64,000 bases of DNA from an uncultured Christensenellaceae bacterium. Its GTDB lineage: Bacteria; Bacillota; Clostridia; Christensenellales; UBA3700. Location of the stretch: NCBI GenBank assembly GCA_944381365.1, contig CALWKW010000003.1, positions 99,371 to 163,370 on the forward strand, read 5' to 3'. This document shows positions 36,046-44,330 of this stretch, one piece after another (the first letter of the stretch is position 1; the number at the start of each line of letters is the position of its first letter). The position numbers were made by a program, and so were the translations under genes. The notes under the pieces are model-generated. The model had not been told where the DNA came from. It saw only the letters and a program-made list of their open reading frames with translations, and did not search any database.

Positions 36046-36201
36046 CTATTTAGTTTCTGAAATTTGTTTTTTTAACTCTTCAGAAATTTTTGGTTGATTA
36101 AACCACCAAACACATGCATCTTTTGTCGACTTTTTAGCCAATTTCAGTGCCATGTCTGGAATAAGAGTTTTAATTTTACTTGTTTTGTTTTCGTTTTTCA
36201 T
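36046..36201 (-). CDS. agrD: AgrD-like autoinducing peptide precursor
   Basis: A 51-residue ORF directly downstream of agrB. It has the three parts of an AgrD: an amphipathic N-terminal helix with basic residues (MALKLAKKS), a Cys followed by four hydrophobic residues (Cys30 in ACVWWF), and a charged tail with the conserved Pro (NQPKISEELKKQ). By analogy AgrB would cut after Phe34 and close a thiolactone ring from Cys30 to Phe34, giving a peptide ending in CVWWF. AAAGGAGAAG precedes the ATG. Easily missed because of its size. Position between agrB and surface-protein genes in the same orientation supports the call. Confidence 0.88.
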   Translation of the reverse strand: MKNENKTSKIKTLIPDMALKLAKKSTKDACVWWFNQPKISEELKKQISETK

Positions 36202-36311
36202 AATTCTTCTCCTTTATATTTTTTTGTTTTTTTTACTATAACTATAGAATTTTATTTTTTCAATGCAAATTTCAAAACTGGGCATTTAAAAGACACATAT
36301 GGTCGCAAAAG

Positions 36312-36908
36312 CTATTTCCTTCTTTTTGATTGACGCAAAAACCATATTTCCCCTATTGGCAAAAATAAGCATACCGATGTCAAGCCAAAGATTAAGCTAA
36401 AACTATATTTCATATCTTTTGCAAAAAAAATAATCGAATATGCTATTAATAAAATCAATATTGAATAAACAATACTCTTTCTGGCAAGTTTTATTTTTTC
36501 TTCATCCGTTAGAGGATTATTTATATTTTCCACAGGAGCGAATATAAAAACGCTTATCAGCGAAAAAACAGAAAATATTATCGTTAAATAGAACAGTATT
36601 GTTCCAGATATAAATTTAATCAATAATAAAAAAACTATATATGTAGCTAAAAGTAAAATCAAACATCCCAAATGAGTCTTTGCATGATAGCCGCCTGCAG
36701 ATCCTCTCATCAAAATAAAAGCAAAAACATACAATATCGAATATAAAAATGTATTACTAAATAAGGCAATAATAAATAAGCTTAATCCATTTAGCAATGT
36801 AGATAAAAGCACCTCGAAACTGTAATCGTACACTTCCTTTCTGCTTTCTTCTATTAAATTTCGACTTATAAAAAAAGAAGTCATTTTTTTAGCTAATTTT
36901 GACAACAT
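36312..36908 (-). CDS. agrB: AgrB-like peptide-processing membrane protease
   Basis: Integral membrane cysteine endopeptidase that trims the AgrD C-terminal tail and forms the thiolactone intermediate. It has 198 residues and about five or six membrane segments. The catalytic pair is visible in RGSAGGYHAKTHLGC: His75 and Cys82, the same 7-residue spacing as in Staphylococcus aureus AgrB. AAGGAG lies before the start. It follows the sensor gene by 68 bp and precedes agrD by 110 bp. Confidence 0.93.
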   Translation of the reverse strand: MLSKLAKKMTSFFISRNLIEESRKEVYDYSFEVLLSTLLNGLSLFIIALFSNTFLYSILYVFAFILMRGSAGGYHAKTHLGCLILLLATYIVFLLLIKFISGTILFYLTIIFSVFSLISVFIFAPVENINNPLTDEEKIKLARKSIVYSILILLIAYSIIFFAKDMKYSFSLIFGLTSVCLFLPIGEIWFLRQSKRRK

Positions 36909-36976
36909 TTCTGTCTCCTTAACATTAAAATAACTTCTTGAAGATTTTATATCAATACGATGTGCAAAATCGGTCG

Positions 36977-38287
36977 TTAATCCTGCGCATTTGGCAACTC
37001 AATCAAGTTTTTCAATATTACAGTTACGCAAAATAACTCGCCATTTTTACTAATGTCAACCGCTCCATTATATTTTTCCGCTATTTCTTCTACACTTTTC
37101 AATCCTATTCCATGCATTAATTTATCAGATTTTGACGTTCCTTCAACTATTTTGATAGTAGAGTCGTATGTATTCTCAATATTACATGTCAAATAATCCT
37201 CTCTTTGCGTCAACTCTAAATCTATTTTTTTTTCTATGTCTGTCAATTTTTCACAAGCCTCAATCGCATTGTCCAAAAGATTTCCGATAATAATGCATAG
37301 ATCCAAATCACTTATCTTATTTTGCGACATAATTGTACTTTTGCAATTAAAAGCAATATTATTACCATTTATTTTGTTGATTTTTGAATATATTAAAGCA
37401 TTAAGAGAATCGTTTTGAGTATAATGATATTCGCCTTCTCTATCAATATAATTACTGAGTTCTTTTATCCTTTCTATCCCCTCTTTCTTATTCTTCGAAA
37501 TTAATGTCTGTATAGCAAACAATTCATTCTTAAAATTGTGCACAATTTTGCGATATTCTTCTTTTTCCTCAAGCACCTTTTGATAATAGTCTATTTGAGC
37601 TTTTATCTGATTGCGCTCAATTTCTCTTATACTACTTTTTCTTGCCTCTTTCAATTGCCATTCGAACAAATATATTAAAGCCATATTTGCAATAATTAAT
37701 CCAAGAACTGAAATAAACAAAGTTATTTCGTTTTTATCGCTTTGTTCGACCGCGGCATAATCACTTATAGATAAAATTATAAAGAAAGTGGAAACTGGCA
37801 AAATTAACATTACAACAATTATTATTTTGGATAGCAATACTTCATGTGGTTTTATATAATATCCGCTTGCTTTTATCAACACCACCAAAAACAACTTTGA
37901 TACAACTGTGCCAATTAAATAATAAAATATGTTTTGCTGAATTTTTTCAATCGGTAAATCTGTCATGCTTTTCAATATTAATCCAGTAAGCACTTCACTA
38001 ACCAATAAAATAACAATGATAGCTACACTTAGTAGTATTCTCGTAAATAAATTAGTTTTATATAAAAATGAAACTGCAAAAATCGAAACCAATACTCTCA
38101 AAAAAGTAATTACTTCTGACTTTGCGAAAATACATAATACAGATACAATAACCAAATAAAAACCGTAAATCAGTACCATATATTTAGGGGAATATCTTGC
38201 TTTCGCAAACATAGAAAAAAATCCAGAAATAATAAATATTTCAAGAAAAACCCCTATTACGTCTGTTAAACTTTTCAGCACCGACAT
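36977..38287 (-). CDS. AgrC-like sensor histidine kinase
   Basis: Peptide receptor kinase of the HPK10 type, 436 residues. Six or seven membrane segments occupy residues 1-210, a coiled helix follows, then the H-box YRKIVHNFKNEL with His250, the N-box IIGNLLDNAIEAC near 335 and the glycine-rich region HGIGLKSVEEIAEKYNGAV. It would bind the AgrD-derived peptide outside and phosphorylate the response regulator. It begins 4 bp after the regulator gene, so the two are cotranscribed. The His motif differs from the usual RHDxxN form (VHNFKN), as in several clostridial AgrC proteins. Confidence 0.9.
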   Translation of the reverse strand: MSVLKSLTDVIGVFLEIFIISGFFSMFAKARYSPKYMVLIYGFYLVIVSVLCIFAKSEVITFLRVLVSIFAVSFLYKTNLFTRILLSVAIIVILLVSEVLTGLILKSMTDLPIEKIQQNIFYYLIGTVVSKLFLVVLIKASGYYIKPHEVLLSKIIIVVMLILPVSTFFIILSISDYAAVEQSDKNEITLFISVLGLIIANMALIYLFEWQLKEARKSSIREIERNQIKAQIDYYQKVLEEKEEYRKIVHNFKNELFAIQTLISKNKKEGIERIKELSNYIDREGEYHYTQNDSLNALIYSKINKINGNNIAFNCKSTIMSQNKISDLDLCIIIGNLLDNAIEACEKLTDIEKKIDLELTQREDYLTCNIENTYDSTIKIVEGTSKSDKLMHGIGLKSVEEIAEKYNGAVDISKNGELFCVTVILKNLIELPNAQD

Positions 38288-38291
38288 ATGC

Positions 38292-39011
38292 TTATCCCTT
38301 TATCATAAATTTAGCAAATTGTTTTAATACATCTTTCCTTTTATGTTTACTTAAAAAAACTGTAGACTCGTCTTTCATTTGTATATCGGCAATATTGATT
38401 GATTTGATAAATTTCATATTTACGAGAAAACTTTGATGTGTTAATACAAAGCCTTTTAATTTTAATTTTTCTTCATAATCTGATAATTTCCCTTTGCATT
38501 CAAATATGTTTTTTTTAGTATGAATAAATAAATGCCTTCTGTTTGCCTCAATAAATATAATGTCTTTTAATTCGATAACATTTGTGCACCCTTGCCAATT
38601 GATAACAATATTATCGTGCATCTCCATATATGCTTTTAACGCTCTGCCAAAATCATTATCAAAATCATATTTATTAATTGGTTTGTTCAACAACTGAAAA
38701 GCACCTACTCTGAACGTTTCAGGAGCGTAACTAATATAGCTGGTAACAAAAAAAATGATAATATTATTAAATTTTTCTTGCAATATTTTTACAACATCTA
38801 TACCGTTAATGTCATTTGTTAATTCGATATCCATAAAAATTATATCTACACTGGAATTTTTATTATCCAAATAACTTTTCAACAATTCATAACTATCTTC
38901 ATAACAATGTATATTTATTTTTTCTAATGTATTTTCTTCAGAATATTGCTCAAGATATGATTTAATTGTATCGTGAATTGTTTTATCATCGTCACAAATT
39001 ACTATTTCCAT
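38292..39011 (-). CDS. LytTR-family response regulator (AgrA-like)
   Basis: DNA-binding partner of the AgrC-like kinase, 239 residues. The receiver domain has acidic residues at 6-8 (ICDDD), the phosphorylation site Asp61 in IIFMDIEL and Thr/Lys positions in FVTSY and LNKPINKYDF. From about residue 140 the LytTR domain follows (IELKDIIFIEANRRHLFIHT), ending with KHKRKDVLKQFAKFM. LytTR proteins bind paired direct repeats upstream of targets; I could not identify such repeats here. It is the first gene of a unit running about 7 kb through agrC, agrB, agrD, lipoprotein and ABC genes, with a good promoter upstream. Confidence 0.92.
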   Translation of the reverse strand: MEIVICDDDKTIHDTIKSYLEQYSEENTLEKINIHCYEDSYELLKSYLDNKNSSVDIIFMDIELTNDINGIDVVKILQEKFNNIIIFFVTSYISYAPETFRVGAFQLLNKPINKYDFDNDFGRALKAYMEMHDNIVINWQGCTNVIELKDIIFIEANRRHLFIHTKKNIFECKGKLSDYEEKLKLKGFVLTHQSFLVNMKFIKSINIADIQMKDESTVFLSKHKRKDVLKQFAKFMIKG

Positions 39012-39038
39012 AATTTCTATCCCCTTTAATCATATAAT

Positions 39039-39067
39039 ATTATAATTGATTTTAATATAAGAGTCAA
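39039..39067 (-). promoter_or_regulatory. Promoter of the agr unit
   Basis: TTGACT (39062-39067), 17 bp, TATAAT (39039-39044) on the minus strand; AAAGGGGAT follows before the ATG at 39011. Confidence 0.8.
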
Positions 39068-39548
39068 TATTTTTAAAGGTTATTTAGCTGAACTAATTAA
39101 TATTATTACATAAAATTTGGCACCACGACGTGTGCTTGTCATAGACAAGTGGCGTCGCTTCGCTCCGCCAGACAAGCACACATCTGAATAACTCTTTGAC
39201 TTGCTAAAATGAAAGCGAGAGGCAAGCGAAGTTGCCGCTGATCCGCTTGTGCAAGCCTTTCGCTTTTGCCTTCTCGCTATTTTCATTTGTATTGCAATGT
39301 CTATTAAGATATTGCATTTTCTCTACCTCCGTATTTGCCTTTTCGTTTGGCATTGTCGCATATGCCTCTCAAAAGTAAACGGTCGAAATATCCTTGTTTG
39401 GTATTCATTGTATATTGGATATTAAGCAAGGATTTTTCTTTGTCCCGTTGACTTTTGGATATTGACTTTTATTGCTGTTTTTTTCATTAATCGTCTTATG
39501 CTCCTTTTCTGCCTGCCGAAAGGCAAATTAACTTCGGAGGTAAAGAAA
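39068..39548. other. Intergenic region with large inverted repeats
   Basis: No gene seen on either strand. Two structured blocks stand out. GTGTGCTTGTC (39130-39140) and GACAAGCACAC (39171-39181) are perfect 11-bp arms around a GC-rich loop. A second pair, about 20 bp at 39206-39225 and 39266-39287 (AAAATGAAAGCGAGAGGCAA against its near-complement), encloses a smaller inverted repeat. Base composition is well above the surroundings. This is the junction between the agr unit and the mobile element, and may be the element's left end or a structured RNA. Confidence 0.55.
39513..39528 (+). repeat. 16-bp hairpin repeat, copy 1
   Basis: CTGCCGAAAGGCAAAT, holding a TGCC-GAAA-GGCA stem-loop, about 20 bp before the start of the gene at 39549. 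The identical 16 bases recur before the recombinase gene. Confidence 0.7.
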
Positions 39549-40169
39549 ATGAAAAACAACAGAAAAGGTTATGAAGTATTTGAGGAAATAATCTCTCCTG
39601 ACAATGTAATGCGTATGGGAGAATTACTTGCTCTGCAATCGTTAAAGTTTATGTGCCAGCATAAACATCTACATAAAATGTATGCCAATCTCGCTAGAGA
39701 TATAGACTACAAAGATATACCGGGCTATATTCTTACAGATAGCTATGATTTAGCACAAAGTGCTGCATTATTCTTATTAGACTATATGGGTAAATCCGTA
39801 TACGATACTTGCATAGATAAAAAGAGTAATAAAGTATTTACAATAAAGAGATTGTGTTATAAACACCTTTGCCATTTACTATATGAAGAATGGAAACTTA
39901 AGAGATATACAGGCAGTATAGAAGACTTGAATAAAAGCGAAGAACCCTATACAGAGTTTGAGCAAGAATACAAAGGCGATTATACAAAATACGATAAGAT
40001 AATTAGAAAGCTAAAACTTAACAAAGGCGAAAAAGAAACACTAAATTGCTATATGCAAGGTATAGGCTTTGTACAGCAGGCTAAAATGTTTTCTCTTAAT
40101 CCCTCTACTATATGGCGAAGAAGAAAGAGTATGCAAAATAAATATCTGAATATTGTACATACACTTTAA
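39549..40169 (+). CDS. HTH-containing mobile-element protein, unknown
   Basis: A 206-residue protein not recognised as a named family. The C-terminal 45 residues (LNKGEKETLNCYMQGIGFVQ, then FSLNPSTIWRRRKSMQNKYL) have the shape of a sigma-70 region 4 or phage HTH: a first helix, a turn, and an arginine-rich recognition helix. The N-terminal part is helical with several Cys and His (FMCQHKHLHK). I chose the ATG at 39549 because TTCGGAGG lies upstream; an earlier in-frame start at 39462 has none. As the first gene of a three-gene mobile element it may be its transcriptional regulator. Confidence 0.65.
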   Translation: MKNNRKGYEVFEEIISPDNVMRMGELLALQSLKFMCQHKHLHKMYANLARDIDYKDIPGYILTDSYDLAQSAALFLLDYMGKSVYDTCIDKKSNKVFTIKRLCYKHLCHLLYEEWKLKRYTGSIEDLNKSEEPYTEFEQEYKGDYTKYDKIIRKLKLNKGEKETLNCYMQGIGFVQQAKMFSLNPSTIWRRRKSMQNKYLNIVHTL

Positions 40170-40550
40170 TAAACAACTTAACACTAATTTTCTATAAGGC
40201 AATCTATAACTAGGTTGTCTTATTTTTTATGTAAAATTTTCAAACTTTTGACTTGACTTTTGCTGTTTCCGTGCCTTTTAAGTAGAGGCTTTTATTTTAG
40301 GGGGTCCATTTTTGCTAAATTTGTGGCTACTAAGTGAGGGGGTAATTTCGCAAATGTAAAATCTGTGCAATATTTTGCATTTAAGGGGTAGACTTTTGCC
40401 TTTTTCGTGGCTAATAAGTGGAGGCCTTTTTTTCTGAACCGGACATTAGGTGTCCAGTTTGGAAGATATAATCATTAAAAAGTTTTTTGAAGTCGCAAAA
40501 ACCTTGCGAGTTCAAGAGATATAACAATAAAAAACAAAGGAGGAAAAACA
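40170..40550. other. Putative replication origin region with iteron-like repeats
   Basis: No gene. Three imperfect repeats of about 45 bp stand upstream of the HUH protein gene: 40255-40300, 40307-40350 and 40391-40434, each with a GACTTTTGCT-like start, a GTGGCT or GTGCC core and an AAGTGGAGG-like end. They are followed by a stem-loop GGACA-TTAGG-TGTCC (40441-40455) and another (TCGCAA with TTGCGA near 40492). Iterons plus a hairpin next to a rolling-circle-type initiator fit a double-strand origin. AAAGGAGG at 40537 serves the next gene. Confidence 0.55.
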
Positions 40551-41441
40551 ATGTCATTCAGAGCAGCAAAAATTTCATTTGACGGAAGTCATTACATCGC
40601 AACACCAAAAGAGAATTTTCCACGAGGACGCAAGCGACGACGATCTTCTTTCTCTTTGTCCAACAAAGAAATAGAACAAAAAGAACAATTTGAAACCGCA
40701 TATAAAGAAAGCCAGAAACTCCCACGCAAAGAGCGAAAAGAATATGTACAGAAAGCAATGGAAGAAACTATCCCCGACAAAAAGGTTCGAAAAGAATACA
40801 TAGACAGAAACAGTGAACGCAAACAGATAAATACTATCCGAAGAAAAGTTCGTTTGTATAGAAAAGCCTATTTGCAAGAGTGGAGCTATTTTTGCACTTT
40901 TACGTTTTCGGATAAACTGCATACGGAAGAAAGTTTTAGGAAGTCGCTACGAAATACCTTAAAACATCTTGTAAATCGTAAAGGCTGGAAACATATAGGC
41001 GTATGGGAAAGAGGCGGAGATACAAACAGATTACATTTTCACGGTATTTTCTATATCCCGCCCGACGGTATGGTGGGAGAAATAATAGAAACAAAAGATT
41101 ACAGTACAACAGACCGTAAAATGCAAACGGCACATCAAAACACATACTTTCTCGAACGCTATGGCAGAAACGATTTTGAGTCGATTGGTTCGCCTATGGA
41201 AGTCAGACAATCTATTGCTTATCTGATGAAGTACATAGAAAAGTCTGGAGAAAAACTTATTTATGGTGGAAAACTACCTGCGTACTTTGAATCTGACATA
41301 TTGGACGAAGATATTCTCTGTCCGTACGGCATAGAGGATAAAAAAGCAATTCTTGCAGACGATTTTCTCTGTATGGTAGACGGCGAAGTTATGGGTAAAG
41401 TAAGTCCTGAGGTCATAGCCAAAATGCCGAAAGTGAATTGA
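40551..41441 (+). CDS. HUH-family replication initiator/relaxase-like protein
   Basis: Rolling-circle-type replication initiation endonuclease, 296 residues. Three motifs are seen in the expected order: motif 1 YFCTFTFSD near residue 114, the metal-binding HUH in RLHFHGIFYI (His162, His164), and the catalytic tyrosine motif YxxKY in SIAYLMKYIEKSG (Tyr224, Tyr228). The N-terminal 100 residues are highly basic and probably bind DNA. It would nick a specific site, perhaps within the upstream repeats, to start replication or transfer of the element. A strong ribosome binding site (AAAGGAGG) precedes the ATG. It could be a chromosomally integrated plasmid Rep. Confidence 0.85.
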   Translation: MSFRAAKISFDGSHYIATPKENFPRGRKRRRSSFSLSNKEIEQKEQFETAYKESQKLPRKERKEYVQKAMEETIPDKKVRKEYIDRNSERKQINTIRRKVRLYRKAYLQEWSYFCTFTFSDKLHTEESFRKSLRNTLKHLVNRKGWKHIGVWERGGDTNRLHFHGIFYIPPDGMVGEIIETKDYSTTDRKMQTAHQNTYFLERYGRNDFESIGSPMEVRQSIAYLMKYIEKSGEKLIYGGKLPAYFESDILDEDILCPYGIEDKKAILADDFLCMVDGEVMGKVSPEVIAKMPKVN

Positions 41442-41579
41442 TTTACCTTTCGCCATTGGAGCGTAAACGGCTTAGCATTTTTTCTCAAGGGTAAAGTGAA
41501 TTGCTATGTGGCAACCCTTGCAAAAAAGAATAGAAAGATTAGAAACATAAAGACTTTTGCTCAGCCGTTTATTTTCGCT

Positions 41580-41595
41580 CTGCCGAAAGGCAAAT
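41580..41595 (+). repeat. 16-bp hairpin repeat, copy 2
   Basis: Same 16 bases as at 39513-39528, about 30 bp before the recombinase start codon. It lies in a 183-bp gap with no gene between the HUH protein and recombinase genes. Confidence 0.7.
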
Positions 41596-41624
41596 ACAAA
41601 TAAAATATTAGGAGGTAATCACAA

Positions 41625-43124
41625 ATGCAAACAGCAGTAATCTATGCGAGATACAGTTCAGATAACCAAACCGAGCAATCTATTGAAGGACAATTGAGAG
41701 TGTGTGAGGAATATGCTAAAAAGAATAATATTCTGATACTTGGCACATATATTGACCGTGCTATGACAGGTACAAACGATAATCGTCCTGACTTTCAAAG
41801 AATGATAAAAGACAGCAGTCGTAAAGAATGGAATTACGTTATTTGCTATAAGTTAGATAGGTTCTCCCGTAATAAGTACGAAACAGCAATACATAAAAAG
41901 ACTTTGAGAGATAACGGCGTAAAAGTATTGTCCGCTATGGAAAATATTCCCGACACTCCCGAAGGCATAATATTGGAGAGTCTGCTCGAAGGTATGAACC
42001 AATACTTCTCCGCCGAACTTGCTCAAAAGGTAAAAAGAGGTATGAGAGAAACAAGACTAAAAGGATTATACCAAGGCGGAGGATTACCTTACGGGTATAA
42101 GGTTGTAAACCGTAAGATAGTTATAGACGGAACAAAAGCCGAAGCAATTAGATTTATATTCAACCAATATCTATTAGGCATATCTGTCAGAGAAATAATA
42201 GCAAATCTTACTGAAAAAGGTATTCTATATAAAGGAAAGCCCTTTGCCATAAATACTGTATATGGAATGTTGAGTAATGAAAAATATTCAGGTATATATA
42301 AGCACGGAGAAGAGGTGATAGACAATATGTACCCGCAATTAATAGATAAAGAAATATACGAATCCGTGCGACATAAGATTGAGAAAAATAAGTATGGGAA
42401 AAGCAGCATAAGAGTGCCTTATTTACTCAGAAAAAAGATTCGGTGCGGATATTGTGGAAAACCAATGATTGGAGAATCTGGCACAGCAAGAAGCGGAGAG
42501 GTAAAGCGTTATTATAAATGCAGCGGTAAAAAACATAATAACGGTTGTAAAAAATCTCAGATAAGAAAGGATGAATTAGAAGATTGTATAGTCAATGCTA
42601 TAATACTTGAATTAAGCAAGCCTGATATTATGGATAGTATAGTGGCTAAAATTATGAGCTTGCAAAACGAAAACGAATCAGCAAATTCAACATTGACAAT
42701 GCTCTTAAATGAACAACACGGCGTAGAAAAAGCCTTGAATAATATGATAACAGCCATTGAAAACGGCATAATATCCAACACAACAAACAAACGATTACAT
42801 GAACTCGAAAAACAACAAGAAGATTTAGAAAGGAAAATACTAGTCGAAAGAAGCAAAAAATCAATAAAGATATCCGAAAGCGATATTAGGAAATATTATA
42901 CCCAAGCCCTGCAAGCTGAAAAAACTCTTCTTATAAATATACTGATAAAAGAAATAATATTATATGATGATAAGATAGAGCTATACTTCAACAATCCAAC
43001 ATCAAAAAGTCCTGACGAAAGTCGGGGCTTTTTATTTTGCTCATACAACACTAAAATTGTACAAGAAAAGGAAAATAAGAAGCCTTCAATTACCGATATT
43101 TTAATAGAGATGTATCTTGGTTAA
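41625..43124 (+). CDS. Large serine recombinase (integrase)
   Basis: Site-specific recombinase of the large serine family, 499 residues, likely responsible for inserting and excising this element. Catalytic domain: YARYSSDNQ with Ser11, YIDRAMTGT, and YKLDRFSR. Then the recombinase domain with GGLPYGYKV and AINTVYGMLSNEKYSG, a zinc ribbon (IRCGYCGKP, then YKCSGK and NGCKK) and a long coiled coil. Complete, with AGGAGG before the start. A hairpin (CCTGACGAAAGTCGGG near 43009) lies inside the coding region close to its end. The gene stops 60 bp from a tRNA-Met gene. Confidence 0.95.
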   Translation: MQTAVIYARYSSDNQTEQSIEGQLRVCEEYAKKNNILILGTYIDRAMTGTNDNRPDFQRMIKDSSRKEWNYVICYKLDRFSRNKYETAIHKKTLRDNGVKVLSAMENIPDTPEGIILESLLEGMNQYFSAELAQKVKRGMRETRLKGLYQGGGLPYGYKVVNRKIVIDGTKAEAIRFIFNQYLLGISVREIIANLTEKGILYKGKPFAINTVYGMLSNEKYSGIYKHGEEVIDNMYPQLIDKEIYESVRHKIEKNKYGKSSIRVPYLLRKKIRCGYCGKPMIGESGTARSGEVKRYYKCSGKKHNNGCKKSQIRKDELEDCIVNAIILELSKPDIMDSIVAKIMSLQNENESANSTLTMLLNEQHGVEKALNNMITAIENGIISNTTNKRLHELEKQQEDLERKILVERSKKSIKISESDIRKYYTQALQAEKTLLINILIKEIILYDDKIELYFNNPTSKSPDESRGFLFCSYNTKIVQEKENKKPSITDILIEMYLG

Positions 43125-43132
43125 AACATAAC

Positions 43133-43182
43133 AAAAAGCCTAAACCAAACACACCTTTTTTGTGGTTCAATTTAGGCTTTTA
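43133..43182. terminator. Terminator between recombinase and tRNA-Met
   Basis: AAAGCCTAAA (43135-43144) and TTTAGGCTTT (43171-43180) form a long stem with A/T runs on both sides; it can serve the recombinase gene and the convergent tRNA genes. Confidence 0.82.
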
Positions 43183-43183
43183 G

Positions 43184-43260
43184 TGGTACCGGTGATCGGA
43201 GTCGAACCAATGACCTGCCGGGTATGAACCGGCCGCTCTAACCAACTAAGCTACACCGGC
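43184..43260 (-). tRNA. tRNA-Met, elongator (CAT)
   Basis: 77 bases including encoded CCA. Acceptor GCCGGTG pairs with CACCGGT, anticodon loop TTCATAC gives CAT, T arm GGTTCGACTCC. The body matches elongator tRNA-Met better than tRNA-Ile with a modified CAT, though that cannot be fully excluded by eye. Confidence 0.93.
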
Positions 43261-43266
43261 AAATAA

Positions 43267-43341
<75 letters not shown>

Positions 43342-43453
43342 ATATTCATTAAATGCTTTACAATAATAATTGAAATTTTGTCATTTGTCAAGAGTTTTTT
43401 GCCCTTTTCGCAAAATTTTATACTTATTTGATTGTATTCACTCTTTTTTATCT

Positions 43454-44323
43454 TTATTCAAATCTGAACAAACCTTTTTTGTATTTGAGATATCCTTCCT
43501 GATTGTCGCTCTCTCTGACTATTACATAATCCTTGCCGAGATAATCCATAAGTTTTGACAAAAGTCTTCCGCCGCCTACGATTACTCCTCTTCTTTTGGG
43601 CTCCAATCCGTTGATATTCAATCTGTCTTCCATAGACATATTGTGAATTTTGTCAGTAAGCTTGTCTACTACCGATTTTTTGAGCTTGTAATTGTCTACG
43701 ATATCTGGATTGTATACTTTCATATTTTCTGCTATCGCCACAAAGCTCGATGCCGTACCGCCGATAGAAAGAATTTCGTCATATTCAGGAAGTTTTCCGT
43801 ATCCTTTTATGATATCTTCGATATATGCGTCAATCTTCTTATAATCTTCTTGGCAATTATCGAATATGCGTACAAGACCTATCGGCATGCTTTTTGCAAA
43901 ACAAATACCCTTTTCGTCTCCTACCGCAAGTTCTGTGCTTGCTCCGCCTATATCCATGACGCACACTTTGCCTTTTGTATATGCCCCGTAAAAGCCCAAT
44001 TTTGCTTCATTCTGGCTGGCAACGATATCTATCGATATTCCTCTTTTTTCAAGCATATCGACAAAAGCCTGACGATTTTTGGCACTTCTTACGGCTTCGG
44101 TAGCAAATGCGTAAATTTCCCCGCAGCCCTCATCTTTTGCCTGTGCAAAAAAATCCTCTATCGCATCGGCCGTGACCTTCATATTTTCTTCTTGAAGACA
44201 GCCCGTAAGAGCAAGACCTCTGCCAAGTCCTGTTGTGTTTATTTTTTTAAAAACTCTTGTCATTTCATCGCTGACAAGAAGCCTTACTGAATTAGAACCA
44301 ATATCGATAATGCCGTATCTCAT
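43454..44323 (-). CDS. Ppx/GppA-family phosphatase (exopolyphosphatase or pppGpp hydrolase)
   Basis: Member of the ASKHA fold acting on polyphosphate or on the alarmone pppGpp, 289 residues, the two-domain short form. Phosphate-binding loops: IIDIGSNSVRLLV near residue 4, ATEAVRSAKNR, VMDIGGASTEL and SIGGTASSF, followed by LEPKRRGVIVGGG. The C-terminal HD domain of long GppA proteins is absent. The start ATG comes 7 bp after a TATAAT box with no ribosome binding site, so the message is probably leaderless. It is transcribed alone toward the initiator tRNA gene. Confidence 0.9.
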   Translation of the reverse strand: MRYGIIDIGSNSVRLLVSDEMTRVFKKINTTGLGRGLALTGCLQEENMKVTADAIEDFFAQAKDEGCGEIYAFATEAVRSAKNRQAFVDMLEKRGISIDIVASQNEAKLGFYGAYTKGKVCVMDIGGASTELAVGDEKGICFAKSMPIGLVRIFDNCQEDYKKIDAYIEDIIKGYGKLPEYDEILSIGGTASSFVAIAENMKVYNPDIVDNYKLKKSVVDKLTDKIHNMSMEDRLNINGLEPKRRGVIVGGGRLLSKLMDYLGKDYVIVRESDNQEGYLKYKKGLFRFE

Positions 44324-44330
44324 ACAAACA

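Noticed and set aside
39080..39286. Minus-strand frame of 68 codons over the inverted-repeat region
   Set aside because: Consists of inverted repeats, no ribosome binding site, low-complexity translation.
43009..43050. Terminator inside the recombinase gene
   Set aside because: The hairpin with a T run is real, but the protein continues in frame for about 25 residues with no sign of truncation, so I treat it as coding sequence.
43184..43260. tRNA-Ile with modified CAT anticodon
   Set aside because: Body sequence fits elongator tRNA-Met better; modification status cannot be seen, so this is not fully excluded.
43643..44290. 215-codon plus-strand frame over the Ppx/GppA gene
   Set aside because: Antisense shadow; no ribosome binding site.
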